A stretch of 64,000 nt of DNA. Origin: Bactericera cockerelli (taxonomy: Eukaryota > Arthropoda > Insecta > Hemiptera > Triozidae). The notes below the pieces were generated by a model. It saw nothing but the letters and a program-made list of their open reading frames with translations. It was not told where the DNA came from and made no database searches. The position numbers and the translations under genes were made by a program. Of this stretch, positions 11,601 through 18,799 are shown piece by piece; the stretch's first letter is position 1, and every line of letters begins with the position of its first letter. The stretch covers positions 29,374,189 through 29,438,188 of the forward strand of contig CM044959.1 in assembly GCA_024516035.1 (NCBI GenBank), read 5' to 3'.

Positions 11601-14600
11601 ACTAGCACTATACTCATTTTTTTCTCGCAATGTATTATTTATTTAATACCTATTCAAAACTTGAAAAATGAAAATAATTGATCGAGAACTTTCTCAAATA
11701 TACAATTATTCAGTCTTCAATAAATGAGATCCCGGCTCCGTCATCGAAACCTTACAAGATTAACTTAAATCTTTTTTAAGTTAATCTTGTAAGGTTTCGA
11801 TGTATATTTTTGTATAATAAATACAAGATTTTTCCATCAGGAGATCCCCTCCAAATGATCGATGATTAAGAATTTGAAAGATGTATTTAAAATAATATTG
11901 TTGAATTTGAAAAATAAATCTAACTGGTAAAAATTAACTTAAATCTTGTGCCTCATACTCGGAGAGATGCATAATTGCATACTTTCTCTTAACAAATTGC
12001 AATCTGCACTATAGGTACTTGTTGTTCTACATGATTAATGAACGAACTTGTATTTCCGCTTTCTTTCAGACGACTTGATTCTCGATGAGAATTGCCGTCC
12101 GCGGGATGGGCGCCGGGGTCCTAAGCGGCCCCGCACCATCCTAACGTCCGCCCAGCGGCGACAGTTCAAGTCTTCGTTTGAAGTCAGTCCGAAACCTTGC
12201 CGCAAGGTGAGTACGATGAGTTCTAAGCGGGCTAAGAATATATTAACTCCCAATCAACGACGCCAGTTCAAAGCCTCGTTTGAGAACAGTTCTATGCCTT
12301 GCCGCAAGGTAGGTGTACACACCGGATGCCAGCGATGTTGTGGACGGACCTTTACGCCTGAGAGACAACAAAGTCAGAAAGTTTTCCCTTTTGTGTGTTG
12401 AAAATTTTGGACCTCTGCTGTTTAACTAAGCTCATTCATTATTTTATTTATTTCCATTCTGTTTTTCACACTGAAAATAAAATGAATCTATTATAAAGGT
12501 TTGTTGAAAATGAATGAGGTGCTATGATTAGTCCATAGTTTATCAGGTTACATACACAATGACTGGGAATATTGTAAAGATCCGTCCATAACAACGATTT
12601 CAATTGAACAAGGGATTTTAATTTTCTGAAAGATTAGTAGACATATTATGTACCTATGTGAATCTTGTTTATCTTTTTTCTAATTTGATTGAAATATTTT
12701 AAAATGGCATAGATTTTGCCTTCATGTTGCGTTGTTTCATATCTAACAGATACATTAAACTAGAATGTGTCAGTAGTAGAGGCGAGTTACATAAATATTA
12801 ATCTTACAAATCCCTTGTCCAATTGAAAAACATTTTCTGTGACTAATAGAATTTTTTTCCAGAGCGGTTAGTAGAAATATTATCTGATGGATAAAACCCA
12901 ATAATAATGATCAGATTTTTCGAAGTTGCGTAGGTACATGATTGTACAATCATTTGTAATAAAATTATGCTCAGCATAACAAAATTTAATATTATTTATA
13001 GTAGAAAGAATTATATTCATTATGTATTTTGGATAATTGAGGACTTTTCTAATCAGAAAAAAACACACAGTCATGCAAGCGCTTTCGCAAATAAATGTAA
13101 TTGATTCTTTTTTTTTTATTTTACTACAAATAGTATTGACATACAATTACGAGTATGAATGTCAGAAAAAAAATAAAGAAACGATTAGAAATTAGTTATC
13201 AAGAGGAAAAAATGTGTTTATGATTATTCGAATTTACTATGTTATTGTTAACTTTGTAAAAAAAAAAATGTTAGAAATATCTTGTTACGTTATATATTAT
13301 TTAAAATAATCTGAATTCTGAGAAATGCAGCGAATACTGCAAAAACGTCATTCCATTGACATGAAAAATGAGTCTGGAAACAGAAAAAAATAAGTATCTG
13401 CGGTGCTCAAATCATCAATTATAACATGCTGAGTGCTGACTTTGTGAAAACTATAAATCTTTGGTTTGTTTTGGTTAGCACCCTAGGTAATTTTATAAAA
13501 ATGAGATATAGCAAATAAATTATGACTTAAAGTGTGTCTAATGCAAGTTAAATAAGTACATATACCTAATACTCATAATTTAATATTCTGGGCTGCACAA
13601 AAATGTCCATCAGTCATTTTTCTTTCAGCTATAAAATATTCAATTATTTACGTCACAAATGTTTACTTTCCTATACAAAATTATTTATCACCTAAGACTT
13701 TTTCTTTTGTATATATGTTATCTACTTAGGTACCTAGGTATAGAGACAATTTAGGTACCTTCATATATCTGCATGGTGTACATAATTATATTACTAAATA
13801 AGTATGTATTAGCGAAAGCCCTTTAGGCCATCATATTTTTTCCCAACTGTTTCTTTTAAATATTCCTTTATATGATATTTTACCACATTATTAGTTATTC
13901 TTGTTAATGTACCAATTAAAAACCATTTTTTAACTCAAGTCTTCAACATGTGCGCGGGTCGTTCCCTGTCTGCTTTCTGCATTACAGGTCCGGGAAGCTC
14001 TGGCCAAGGACACAGGCCTCAGTGTTCGAGTGGTCCAGGTTTGGTTCCAGAACCAGCGCGCCAAAATGAAGAAGATCCAGAGGAAAGCCAAACAGCAGGA
14101 GAGCGACAAAGGTCTGGACAAGGATGACGGCAGTCTGCCGCACATCAAGCAGGAGCCACACAGCGAGGGTAAGGATAATGATAAGAATACTCTTTAGTGG
14201 AAGGAAACCAATAGGCTAGTTTAGTGCTCAAAGCATTTTTTACCACCTAACTTACGTTAGGTTGATCAATAAAGTTTGAGGCTTTATTAATGACATAATT
14301 AATTTGATCCAAGTCGAATTGATGACATAAGAAGGATTTTTTTGTTGTTGTTGTTGTTGTGAAATATGAATATGCACCCCACAAACTTCGCATTTGCTAC
14401 TGGTATGATTGTGAATCTTTTTTCTTAAGCAATTAATGCTTAAGATTAAAAAGAAATTAATGTTTAGAAGAGGGATAAGCTAAATTTATCGGAAATCCGT
14501 TCTTCAGTATAGTTTTGATCTTCGCTTTCAGGACACTACCTCAGCCTCGGAATGTCCTTGCAAGACTCCAGTGATAGCATCTTCGCTTCTTCGACCAAGC

Positions 14601-15426
14601 CCCTAAACCCTAACCATCCCTACTCCCCAGATGGTAAGTGAGAGGAAGAAATATAGGAAGATGCATAGTAAAGAAAGTAAAAGAGATTAGGAGACCAGGA
14701 GAGAATGAAGAGATAAAAATAATGACACTGAAAATATAACATAATAAATAATATTGGTCATTCTCCAAAGGGAGTCCACAATCTAAGGAATGCTACAACG
14801 CAGACCTTGAAGACGGGGGAAAAAAATTATTAGTATAAAAAAAGTGCAAAGCACACATCCATTTGCTGTCAAGTATGTTTCTCTCCAAAATACGATAGTC
14901 ACTCATGTTGTTATTTTAAAGAATTTTCTAAATTTGTTATAAATAAACCAGTAAAGTTGTTCAGATGCCCCCTTTACATGGGGAGGCCTCAGATATTAAT
15001 CTGATTTTATACAAAATACCCATATACTATGTATTTATGTTGTGTGTAAATTTAATTGTACAAATAAAGGCTTTTTACATTACAAAGAATGAGTCTGATA
15101 ATGTCTAATAAAATCATTCAAGGTTTAAATAAAAAATTAAACAAGTTGTCACGAAATTTAATTTAAAAAATAAATAAAATCTGATTGTTGTCTCCACCTC
15201 CTGCTTCACAGACAGCTACGCCATGCACTCGGGGGACAGCTTCTGCAGTTCTGACATCTCCCTGGACGAAAGCACAAACCTAGACGAGGGGGGCTCGGAC
15301 AGTTTATCCCTGGACCTGGGGCCTCCCACTCACCACGACACTATGCTCAGCTCTCTGGGCCAGATCAACCCTATTGATAAACTGTACCTGATGCAGAATT
15401 CCTACTTCAGTAATGTGGAGCAGTAG
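5578..15426 (+). CDS. Lmx1: LIM-homeodomain transcription factor, Lmx1 class (whole coding span, seven exons)
   Basis: Proposed exons are 5578-5617, 8170-8365, 10858-11078, 12070-12206, 13988-14168, 14532-14633 and 15212-15426. They total 1092 bases, giving 363 residues plus stop, close to the usual LMX1 length of roughly 380-400. The order is two LIM zinc-finger domains, a linker, a homeodomain and an acidic/serine-rich tail. The homeodomain has the LMX1 hallmarks PCRKVREALA and [12 protein letters not shown]. The tail ends with [14 protein letters not shown], matching the conserved C-terminal motif of LMX1 proteins. All introns have GT-AG ends and matching phases (1,1,1,0,1,1). The family are nuclear DNA-binding regulators of neuronal and limb-type patterning. 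That role is known for the family, not shown here. Confidence 0.93.
6143..6310 (-). repeat. tRNA-derived SINE family A (in Lmx1 intron 1)
   Basis: On the minus strand it starts with CCGACCTCAGTAGCC and contains CGGCGGACTTGTAACCTGGA and a B box of the type GGTTCAAGTTCC. It then runs into a body with CGAGTTTGAGTAG and a T/A-rich tail. Close relatives lie at about 10347, 15796, 58889 and 62243. The head looks like a tRNA with A and B boxes, so it is Pol III derived. Confidence 0.75.
6728..7145 (+). repeat. tRNA-Ala-like SINE with a GAA-type tail
   Basis: The head contains CCTCAGTGGTAAGATACTCG, then an anticodon-like TTGCATGC loop and the B box GGTTCGAACCCC, resembling tRNA-Ala(UGC). A 300-base body follows and it ends at a run of AAG triplets near 7131. 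The acceptor stem does not pair well, so a functional tRNA is unlikely. A similar tail ending in AAG repeats occurs near 30600-30661. Confidence 0.6.
7848..8075 (-). repeat. tRNA-derived SINE family B (in Lmx1 intron 1)
   Basis: The minus strand starts with CACCGTGGCCGAGTGAGTTA (A-box region) and has a B box in TTGGGTTCGATCCCCAGCAG. Its body contains TTGGGTGTTCGGGGTCCACT and ends near GCGCTACCCACTAAAATTGT. Other copies are near 8880, 22800 and 41645. It lies about 95 bases upstream of the LIM1 exon acceptor. Confidence 0.75.
8170..8365 (+). CDS. Lmx1: Lmx1 exon: LIM1 domain
   Basis: The exon lies between the acceptor GTGTTGCAG and the donor AG|GTGAGT. It encodes a complete first LIM zinc-binding domain with ligands CGGC, then [11 protein letters not shown], then the YCKSD end (pattern C-x2-C, H-x2-C, C-x2-C, C-x2-D). 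The text [20 protein letters not shown] is close to LMX1 LIM1. It begins and ends at phases matching the neighbouring exons. Confidence 0.93.
8416..8503 (+). repeat. short repeat family D with GAT-repeat end (copy 1)
   Basis: AAAGACAGTGGTAGAAG, then TAGCTACCATCGTTCACGAT and GACGCCACCCTATGATGATG. A second copy lies at 53541-53628. The GAT repeat end suggests the 3' end of a non-LTR element or its SINE partner. Confidence 0.6.
8880..9265 (-). repeat. SINE family B copy, interrupted and diverged
   Basis: The body (near 8885-9060) and the tRNA-like part (near 9165-9260) of SINE family B are separated by about 100 bases carrying two copies of AAGTGTTACTCATACAA. It is older than the 7848 copy and lies in Lmx1 intron 2. 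Confidence 0.5.
9266..10346. other. Lmx1 intron 2, remaining sequence
   Basis: Intronic AT-rich sequence with no recognised repeat or gene. Open frames here have no domain and overlap each other on opposite strands. Confidence 0.5.
10347..10495 (-). repeat. tRNA-derived SINE family A (in Lmx1 intron 2)
   Basis: Minus-strand copy with CCGACCTCAGTAGCTCGATC at its head, the B box GGTTCAAGTCCC, and the same body and tail as the 6143 copy. It has a better A-box match than its relatives. Confidence 0.75.
10858..11078 (+). CDS. Lmx1: Lmx1 exon: LIM2 domain
   Basis: Acceptor CTATATTCCAG and donor G|GTGAGT. The exon encodes a full second LIM domain, with [16 protein letters not shown] and LFCRQD as zinc ligands. 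The stretch [17 protein letters not shown] matches LMX1 LIM2 closely. It joins LIM1 with the usual two-residue spacing, so both fingers form a tandem LIM unit that binds cofactors such as LDB/Chip in this family. The frame stays open past the donor, but that extension is intron. Confidence 0.93.
11488..11607 (-). repeat. 5S rRNA-derived SINE head (in Lmx1 intron 3)
   Basis: On the minus strand the segment reads through the whole 5S-like region: GCCAGCGTCGATGGCACGTT, then GTTAAGCAACGTCC and the C-box CTTGGATGGGTGACC. It is followed by little or none of the usual tail. The similarity to 5S internal promoter boxes is clear. Confidence 0.7.
11742..11802. repeat. perfect 28-bp inverted repeat with 5-base loop (intronic hairpin)
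   Basis: Both arms are 28 bases and fully complementary by eye. The left arm begins CATCGAAACCTTACAAGATT and the loop is TCTTT. It lies in Lmx1 intron 3, so any transcript would form a long perfect stem. It could be a recent fold-back duplication or a small-RNA hairpin. Nothing here decides between them. Confidence 0.85.
12070..12206 (+). CDS. Lmx1: Lmx1 exon: linker and homeodomain N-arm plus helix 1
   Basis: Acceptor TTTCTTTCAG, proximal donor AAG|GTGAGT, ending in phase 0. It encodes [17 protein letters not shown] and then the homeodomain start [16 protein letters not shown] up to SPKPCRK. Homeodomain Arg5 (minor-groove contact) and the helix-1 core positions are present. The split after PCRK matches the joint to the next exon, VREALAK. 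The frame runs on through the donor into a duplicated copy (12207-12308). Confidence 0.93.
12207..12308 (+). CDS. Lmx1: Tandem in-frame second copy of the homeodomain arm/helix 1 exon segment
   Basis: Exactly 102 bases (34 codons) after each base of 12121-12206 there is a related base, with no gap. The encoded stretch [20 protein letters not shown] and its end SSMPCRK align with the first copy. It ends at its own donor AAG|GTAGGT in the same phase. Of 29 aligned codons, 19 code for the same residue, and 8 of those 19 differ silently. Use of this donor would add 34 residues and make copy 2 the arm and helix 1 of the homeodomain. No good acceptor lies before copy 2, so an alternative donor is more likely than exon swapping. 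Transcription is not shown. Confidence 0.7.
12402..13987. other. Lmx1 intron 4, remaining sequence
   Basis: AT-rich intron. Two stretches near 12597-12618 and 12808-12828 are inverted copies around CAATTGAACAAGGGATTT, about 190 bases apart. No gene or SINE was recognised. Confidence 0.45.
13988..14168 (+). CDS. Lmx1: Lmx1 exon: homeodomain helices 2-3
   Basis: Acceptor GCATTACAG, donor G|GTAAGG. It encodes [20 protein letters not shown] and [15 protein letters not shown], which is helix 2, the turn and the recognition helix. The DNA-contact residues Trp48, Phe49, Asn51 and Arg53 are all present. A basic then acidic linker follows ([13 protein letters not shown]). The sequence is typical of LMX1. 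Confidence 0.95.
14188..14265 (-). repeat. fragment of SINE family C (in Lmx1 intron 5)
   Basis: It matches the distal (non-tRNA) part of family C, with CTCTTTAGTGGAAGGAAACC and the CCACCTAAC block. The tRNA-like head is missing. Confidence 0.6.
14341..14360. repeat. GTT microsatellite
   Basis: About six tandem GTT triplets in Lmx1 intron 5. Confidence 0.8.
14532..14633 (+). CDS. Lmx1: Lmx1 exon: C-terminal region, part 1
   Basis: Acceptor TTCGCTTTCAG and donor G|GTAAGT with phases that fit both neighbours. It encodes [20 protein letters not shown] and a Pro/Asn/Ser-rich stretch. The DSIF motif resembles a short motif found in the C-terminal region of LMX1 proteins. No domain beyond that. 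Confidence 0.85.
14640..15211. other. Lmx1 intron 6
   Basis: AT-rich intron sequence. No repeat family or RNA gene was recognised. Confidence 0.5.
15212..15426 (+). CDS. Lmx1: Lmx1 terminal coding exon
   Basis: Acceptor CTGCTTCACAG. It encodes an acidic, serine-rich segment ([20 protein letters not shown]), then [19 protein letters not shown] and TAG at 15424-15426. The NPID-LY-MQ-SYF motif is the conserved LMX1 C-terminus, so the real stop is almost certainly this TAG. The last 11 codons (15394-15426) are the first unit of the minisatellite that follows. Confidence 0.93.
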
Positions 15427-15790
15427 CAAAATTCCTACTTCAGTAATGTGGAGCAGTAGCAGAATTCTTACTTCAGGAATGTGGAGCAGTAGCAGAATTT
15501 CTACTTCAGTAATGTGGAGCAGTAGCAGAACTCCTACTTCAGTAATGTGGAGCAGTAGCAGAACTCCTACTTCAGTAATGTGGAGCAGTAGCAGAACTCC
15601 TACTTCAGTAATGTGGAGCAGTAGCAGAACTCCTACTTCAGTAATGTGGAGCAGTAGCAGAACTCCTACTTCAGTAATGTGGAGCAGTAGCAGAACTCCT
15701 ACTTCAGTAATGTGGAGCAGTAGCAAATTCCTACTTCAGTAATGTGGAGCAGTAGCAAATTCCTACTTCAGTAATGTGGAGCAGTAGTAG
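15394..15790 (+). repeat. 33-bp minisatellite, first block (about 12 units)
   Basis: Each unit is 33 bases, CAG-AAY-TCC-TAC-TTC-AGT followed by AATGTGGAGCAGTAG. The first unit is the last 11 codons of Lmx1 including its TAG, so each early unit keeps a stop in the Lmx1 frame. A few units near 15720-15755 are two bases short. The array then meets a SINE insertion. Confidence 0.97.
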
Positions 15791-15795
15791 AACTC

Positions 15796-15950
15796 ATCCG
15801 ACCTCAGTAGCTTGGTCGATAAGGCGGCGGACTTGTAACCTGGAGGTCGGTGGTTCAAGTTCCGGTTTCAGCGTAGATTTAGTAAAGCGAGTTTGAGTAG
15901 GTAATTGTGATAAAACTACACAAAAGGGAATAACACAAATATGATAACAG
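15796..15950 (+). repeat. tRNA-derived SINE family A inserted in the minisatellite
   Basis: It starts CCGACCTCAGTAGCTTGGTC, has the GGTTCAAGTTCC B box and ends AACACAAATATGATAAC. The array carries on directly after it. The two sides share AGTAGYAGAACTC, which may be a target duplication, but the repeats make that ambiguous. Confidence 0.8.
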
Positions 15951-17093
15951 TAGCAGAACTCCTACTTCAGTAATGTGGAGCAGTAGCGGAATTCCTACTT
16001 TAGTATTGTGGACAGTAGCAGAATTTCTACTTCAGTAATGTGGAGCAGTAGCAGAATTCCTACTTCAGTATTGTGGAATAGTAGCAGAATTCCTACTTCA
16101 GTAATGTGGAGCATGTAGCAGAATTCCTACTTCAGCAATGTGGAGCAGTAGCAGAATTCCTACTTCAGTAATGGGAATAGTAGCAGAATTCCTACTTCAG
16201 TAATGTGGAGCAGTAGCAGAATTCCTACTTCAGCAATGTGGAGCAGTAGCAGAATTCCTACTTTAGTAATGTGGAGCAGTAGCAGAATTCCTACTTTAGT
16301 AATGTGGAGTAGTAGCAGAATCCCTACTTCAGTAATGTGGAGCAGTAGCAGAGCTCCTACTTCAGTAATGTGGAGCAGTAGCAGAACTCCTACTTCAGTA
16401 ATGTGGAGCAGTAGCAGAACTCCTACTTCAGTAATGTGGAGCAGTAGCAGAACTCCTACTTCAGTAATGTGGAGCAGTAGCAGAATTCCTACTTCAGTAA
16501 TGTGGAGCAGTAGCAGAATCCCTACTTCAGTAATGTGGAGCAGTAGCAGAACTCCTACTTCAGTAATGTGGAACAGTAGCAGAACTCTTACTTCAGTAAT
16601 GTGGAGCAGTAGCAGAACTCCTACTTCAGTAATGTGGAGCAGTAGCAGAATTCTTACTTCAGGAATGTGGAGCAGTAGCAGAATTTCTACTTCAGTAATG
16701 TGGAGCAGTAGCAGAACTCCTACTTCAGTAATGTGGAGCAGTAGCAGAATTTCTACTTCAGTAATGTGGAGCAGTAGCAGAACTCCTACTTCAGTAATGT
16801 GGAGCAGTAGCAGAATTCTTACTTCAGGAATGTGGAGCAGTAGCAGAATTTCTACTTCAGTAATGTGGAGCAGTAGCAGAACTCCTACTTCAGTAATGTG
16901 GAGCAGTAGCAGAACTCCTACTTCAGTAATGTGGAGCAGTAGCAGAATTCTTACTTCAGGAATGTGGAGCAGTAGCAGAATTTCTACTTCAGTAATGTGG
17001 AGCAGTAGCAGAATCCCTACTTCAGTAATGTGGAATAGTAGCAGAATTTCTAATTCAGTAATGTGGAGCAGTAGCAGAATTCCTACTTCAGTT
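15951..17093 (+). repeat. 33-bp minisatellite, second block (about 34 units)
   Basis: It continues the same unit with variants (CAGAACTCC, CAGAATTCT, CAGAATTTC; some units with GGAATAG). A higher-order pattern is visible: units of the ATTCT, ATTTC and ACTCC types recur in blocks at about 16640-16990. The 308-codon open frame across it (MWSSSRTPTSV repeats) is a by-product of the 33-base period. Confidence 0.97.
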
Positions 17094-18480
17094 TCCTGTT
17101 TTTCTACAATACCTCCTCAGGAAATATGAATTCAAACTGTGCATTTGGGGGAAAGGATTTTTTTTTTTCGTATAGCATATTGTTAGGTACCTATATTGAG
17201 AGGAGAGCATAAAGTAGTACCTATTCTGTTTGTTGGTGCAAATGGTGCAGTGACTATAATCAAAACGTCACGGGTTACATACAAATAATATGTAATAATA
17301 CTAGTCATTCCTTTTTAGTCGATAAAATAAGAAATTCTGAAAATAAGAACCAAATAATTCTAATTCTAGTCAAGAAACAGACATAATCCAAAATATACAT
17401 ATCTGTTTTTTTTTTTTAAATATCTCGAATGTTTTTAAGTACCTACCTAAAAATTTATCCAGGAACGTGATATAGGTAAATATAGGTATAAATAATAGAA
17501 AAATCTTTCCCTGTCAAATTGTATATTGAAATAAATGAAGTCAGAGGTGATCTCATTTTGTCTTGTAATTCCTGATTGATCAATGAATTGGTTGATATGA
17601 TTCCTGTTCTATCAACAGGGTTTAAAGCCATTTATTACAACCTTAATCTATCATTGTATGAATGTAACAACCAAAGAATAATACAATTTATGTAAATATA
17701 TTCACTTTAGATAGTCATTCACTTTAGATACCTAACACCTAATCGGCTAATTGCCATGATTTTATAATTATGATACCTCAGTTTGTAAATTATTGTGCAT
17801 ACTTGTTAAAAAATTGTATACATCTATGTAAATTTACATTTTGTTAATACAGAATAACAAATTTTATTGTTTTTATTTATCAACATTTTAACTTAAGACC
17901 TTTTTCATTTCTAAGATTTGCTTTCACTTTCACAAGAGGAGTGGGCCACGTATATTGATTCCATGTTGATAATTCAATACCTATCGACCCACAGAGCTCA
18001 CTTGTCAGGCTACTTTTGAAGAATTACTTCCACTCCATGAAGAATTTTGTACCAAGTGTCTACAATAAGATGCTCTGCCTATTACACCAACTCTTTTCAT
18101 CAACACACTTTCAAAAAAGGTCAGAGGTCATGAAGGTCGAACTGTGGCCTTGAGATGGTGCGGCCCAGTCCACCATGGAACCAGTTCTAGCTAAATCTGA
18201 TCATCGTAAATTTATTCAAAGAATGCAGGCAGGCAGACTCCAAACTTGGAAGTTACTTCTAAACAATGGGCAATCTGTTTCTGAGATTTATATGGACTTG
18301 AGAGACATCTGAAGAAGAGAGACAATGAGGATGACATTTTTCAGGTCCGTCGATTATGGTGGAAACGCATTTTTCGGTGCTTATAGCATTACTCAGAACA
18401 GGAAGCATTCTTTTTAGTGCACTTTTATTTTTTAACATTCAAAAATGTTAATACAGAGTTTTATTATTATCATTCATCAT
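17094..18480. other. probable rest of Lmx1 3' UTR and downstream AT-rich DNA
   Basis: No coding signal was seen. AATAAA at 17530-17535 is one possible polyadenylation signal. Without transcript data I cannot place the 3' end. Confidence 0.35.
17530..17535 (+). terminator. Lmx1: possible Lmx1 polyadenylation signal
   Basis: Canonical AATAAA about 2.1 kb after the stop codon and downstream of the minisatellite. Such hexamers are common by chance in AT-rich DNA, and one inside intron 6 shows this, so support is weak. Confidence 0.2.
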
Positions 18481-18483
18481 TAT

Positions 18484-18718
18484 TAGCCTGTTCAATCCCC
18501 ATCCGGAGCAAAGGCCTCTCCTAGTTTCTTCCATTGTATTCTATCCTGTGCAGCATGTGTCCATAGTGTTCCTTCTGTCTTCCTTATTGAGTCTTGCCAT
18601 CTGGTTGCTGGACGCCCTCGATTTCTTCTTCCATCTCTAGGATACCATTCTTGAACAAGTTTGGTCCATTTCTCTGGTGACATCCTTGCTACATGACCTG
18701 CCCAACTCCATTTTTTTT
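18484..18718 (-). pseudogene. C-terminal relic of an APE-type non-LTR retrotransposon ORF
   Basis: The minus strand encodes GHVARMSPEKWTKLVQEWYP then DGRRNRGRPATRWQDSI and ends with WKKLGEAFAPDGD and a stop. The pattern H-x2-RM, W, GRP-x-RW-x-D and a final A-DR-x-W is a common end of non-LTR reverse transcriptase proteins (RTE/CR1-like). Only the last 75 or so codons survive, next to an AT-rich low-complexity tract. Confidence 0.7.
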
Positions 18719-18795
18719 TTTTTATTATTATAGTTATTATTTTTTTTTATTATTTTTTTTATTATTTTTTATTATCATTTTTTATTATTATAGTT
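18711..18795. repeat. T/TTATT low-complexity tract
   Basis: Runs of T broken by TTATTATT units directly beside the non-LTR relic. Simple sequence only. Confidence 0.8.
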
Positions 18796-18799
18796 CTCG

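Noticed and set aside
12330..12398. possible third copy of the homeodomain helix 1 segment (TPERQQSQK)
   Set aside because: Only a few residues match and the offset is 108, not 102, bases. This is within chance.
15304..15726. 140-codon minus-strand leucine-rich repeat frame
   Set aside because: It is the antisense reading of the same minisatellite and the Lmx1 last exon.
15394..17093. CRISPR-like direct repeats
   Set aside because: Units are contiguous without unique spacers, they descend from coding sequence, and the genome is eukaryotic.
16203..17129. 308-codon plus-strand frame of MWSSSRTPTSV repeats
   Set aside because: It is the off-frame translation of the 33-bp minisatellite. The array derives from the Lmx1 C-terminus in another frame and there is no start context or non-repeat domain.
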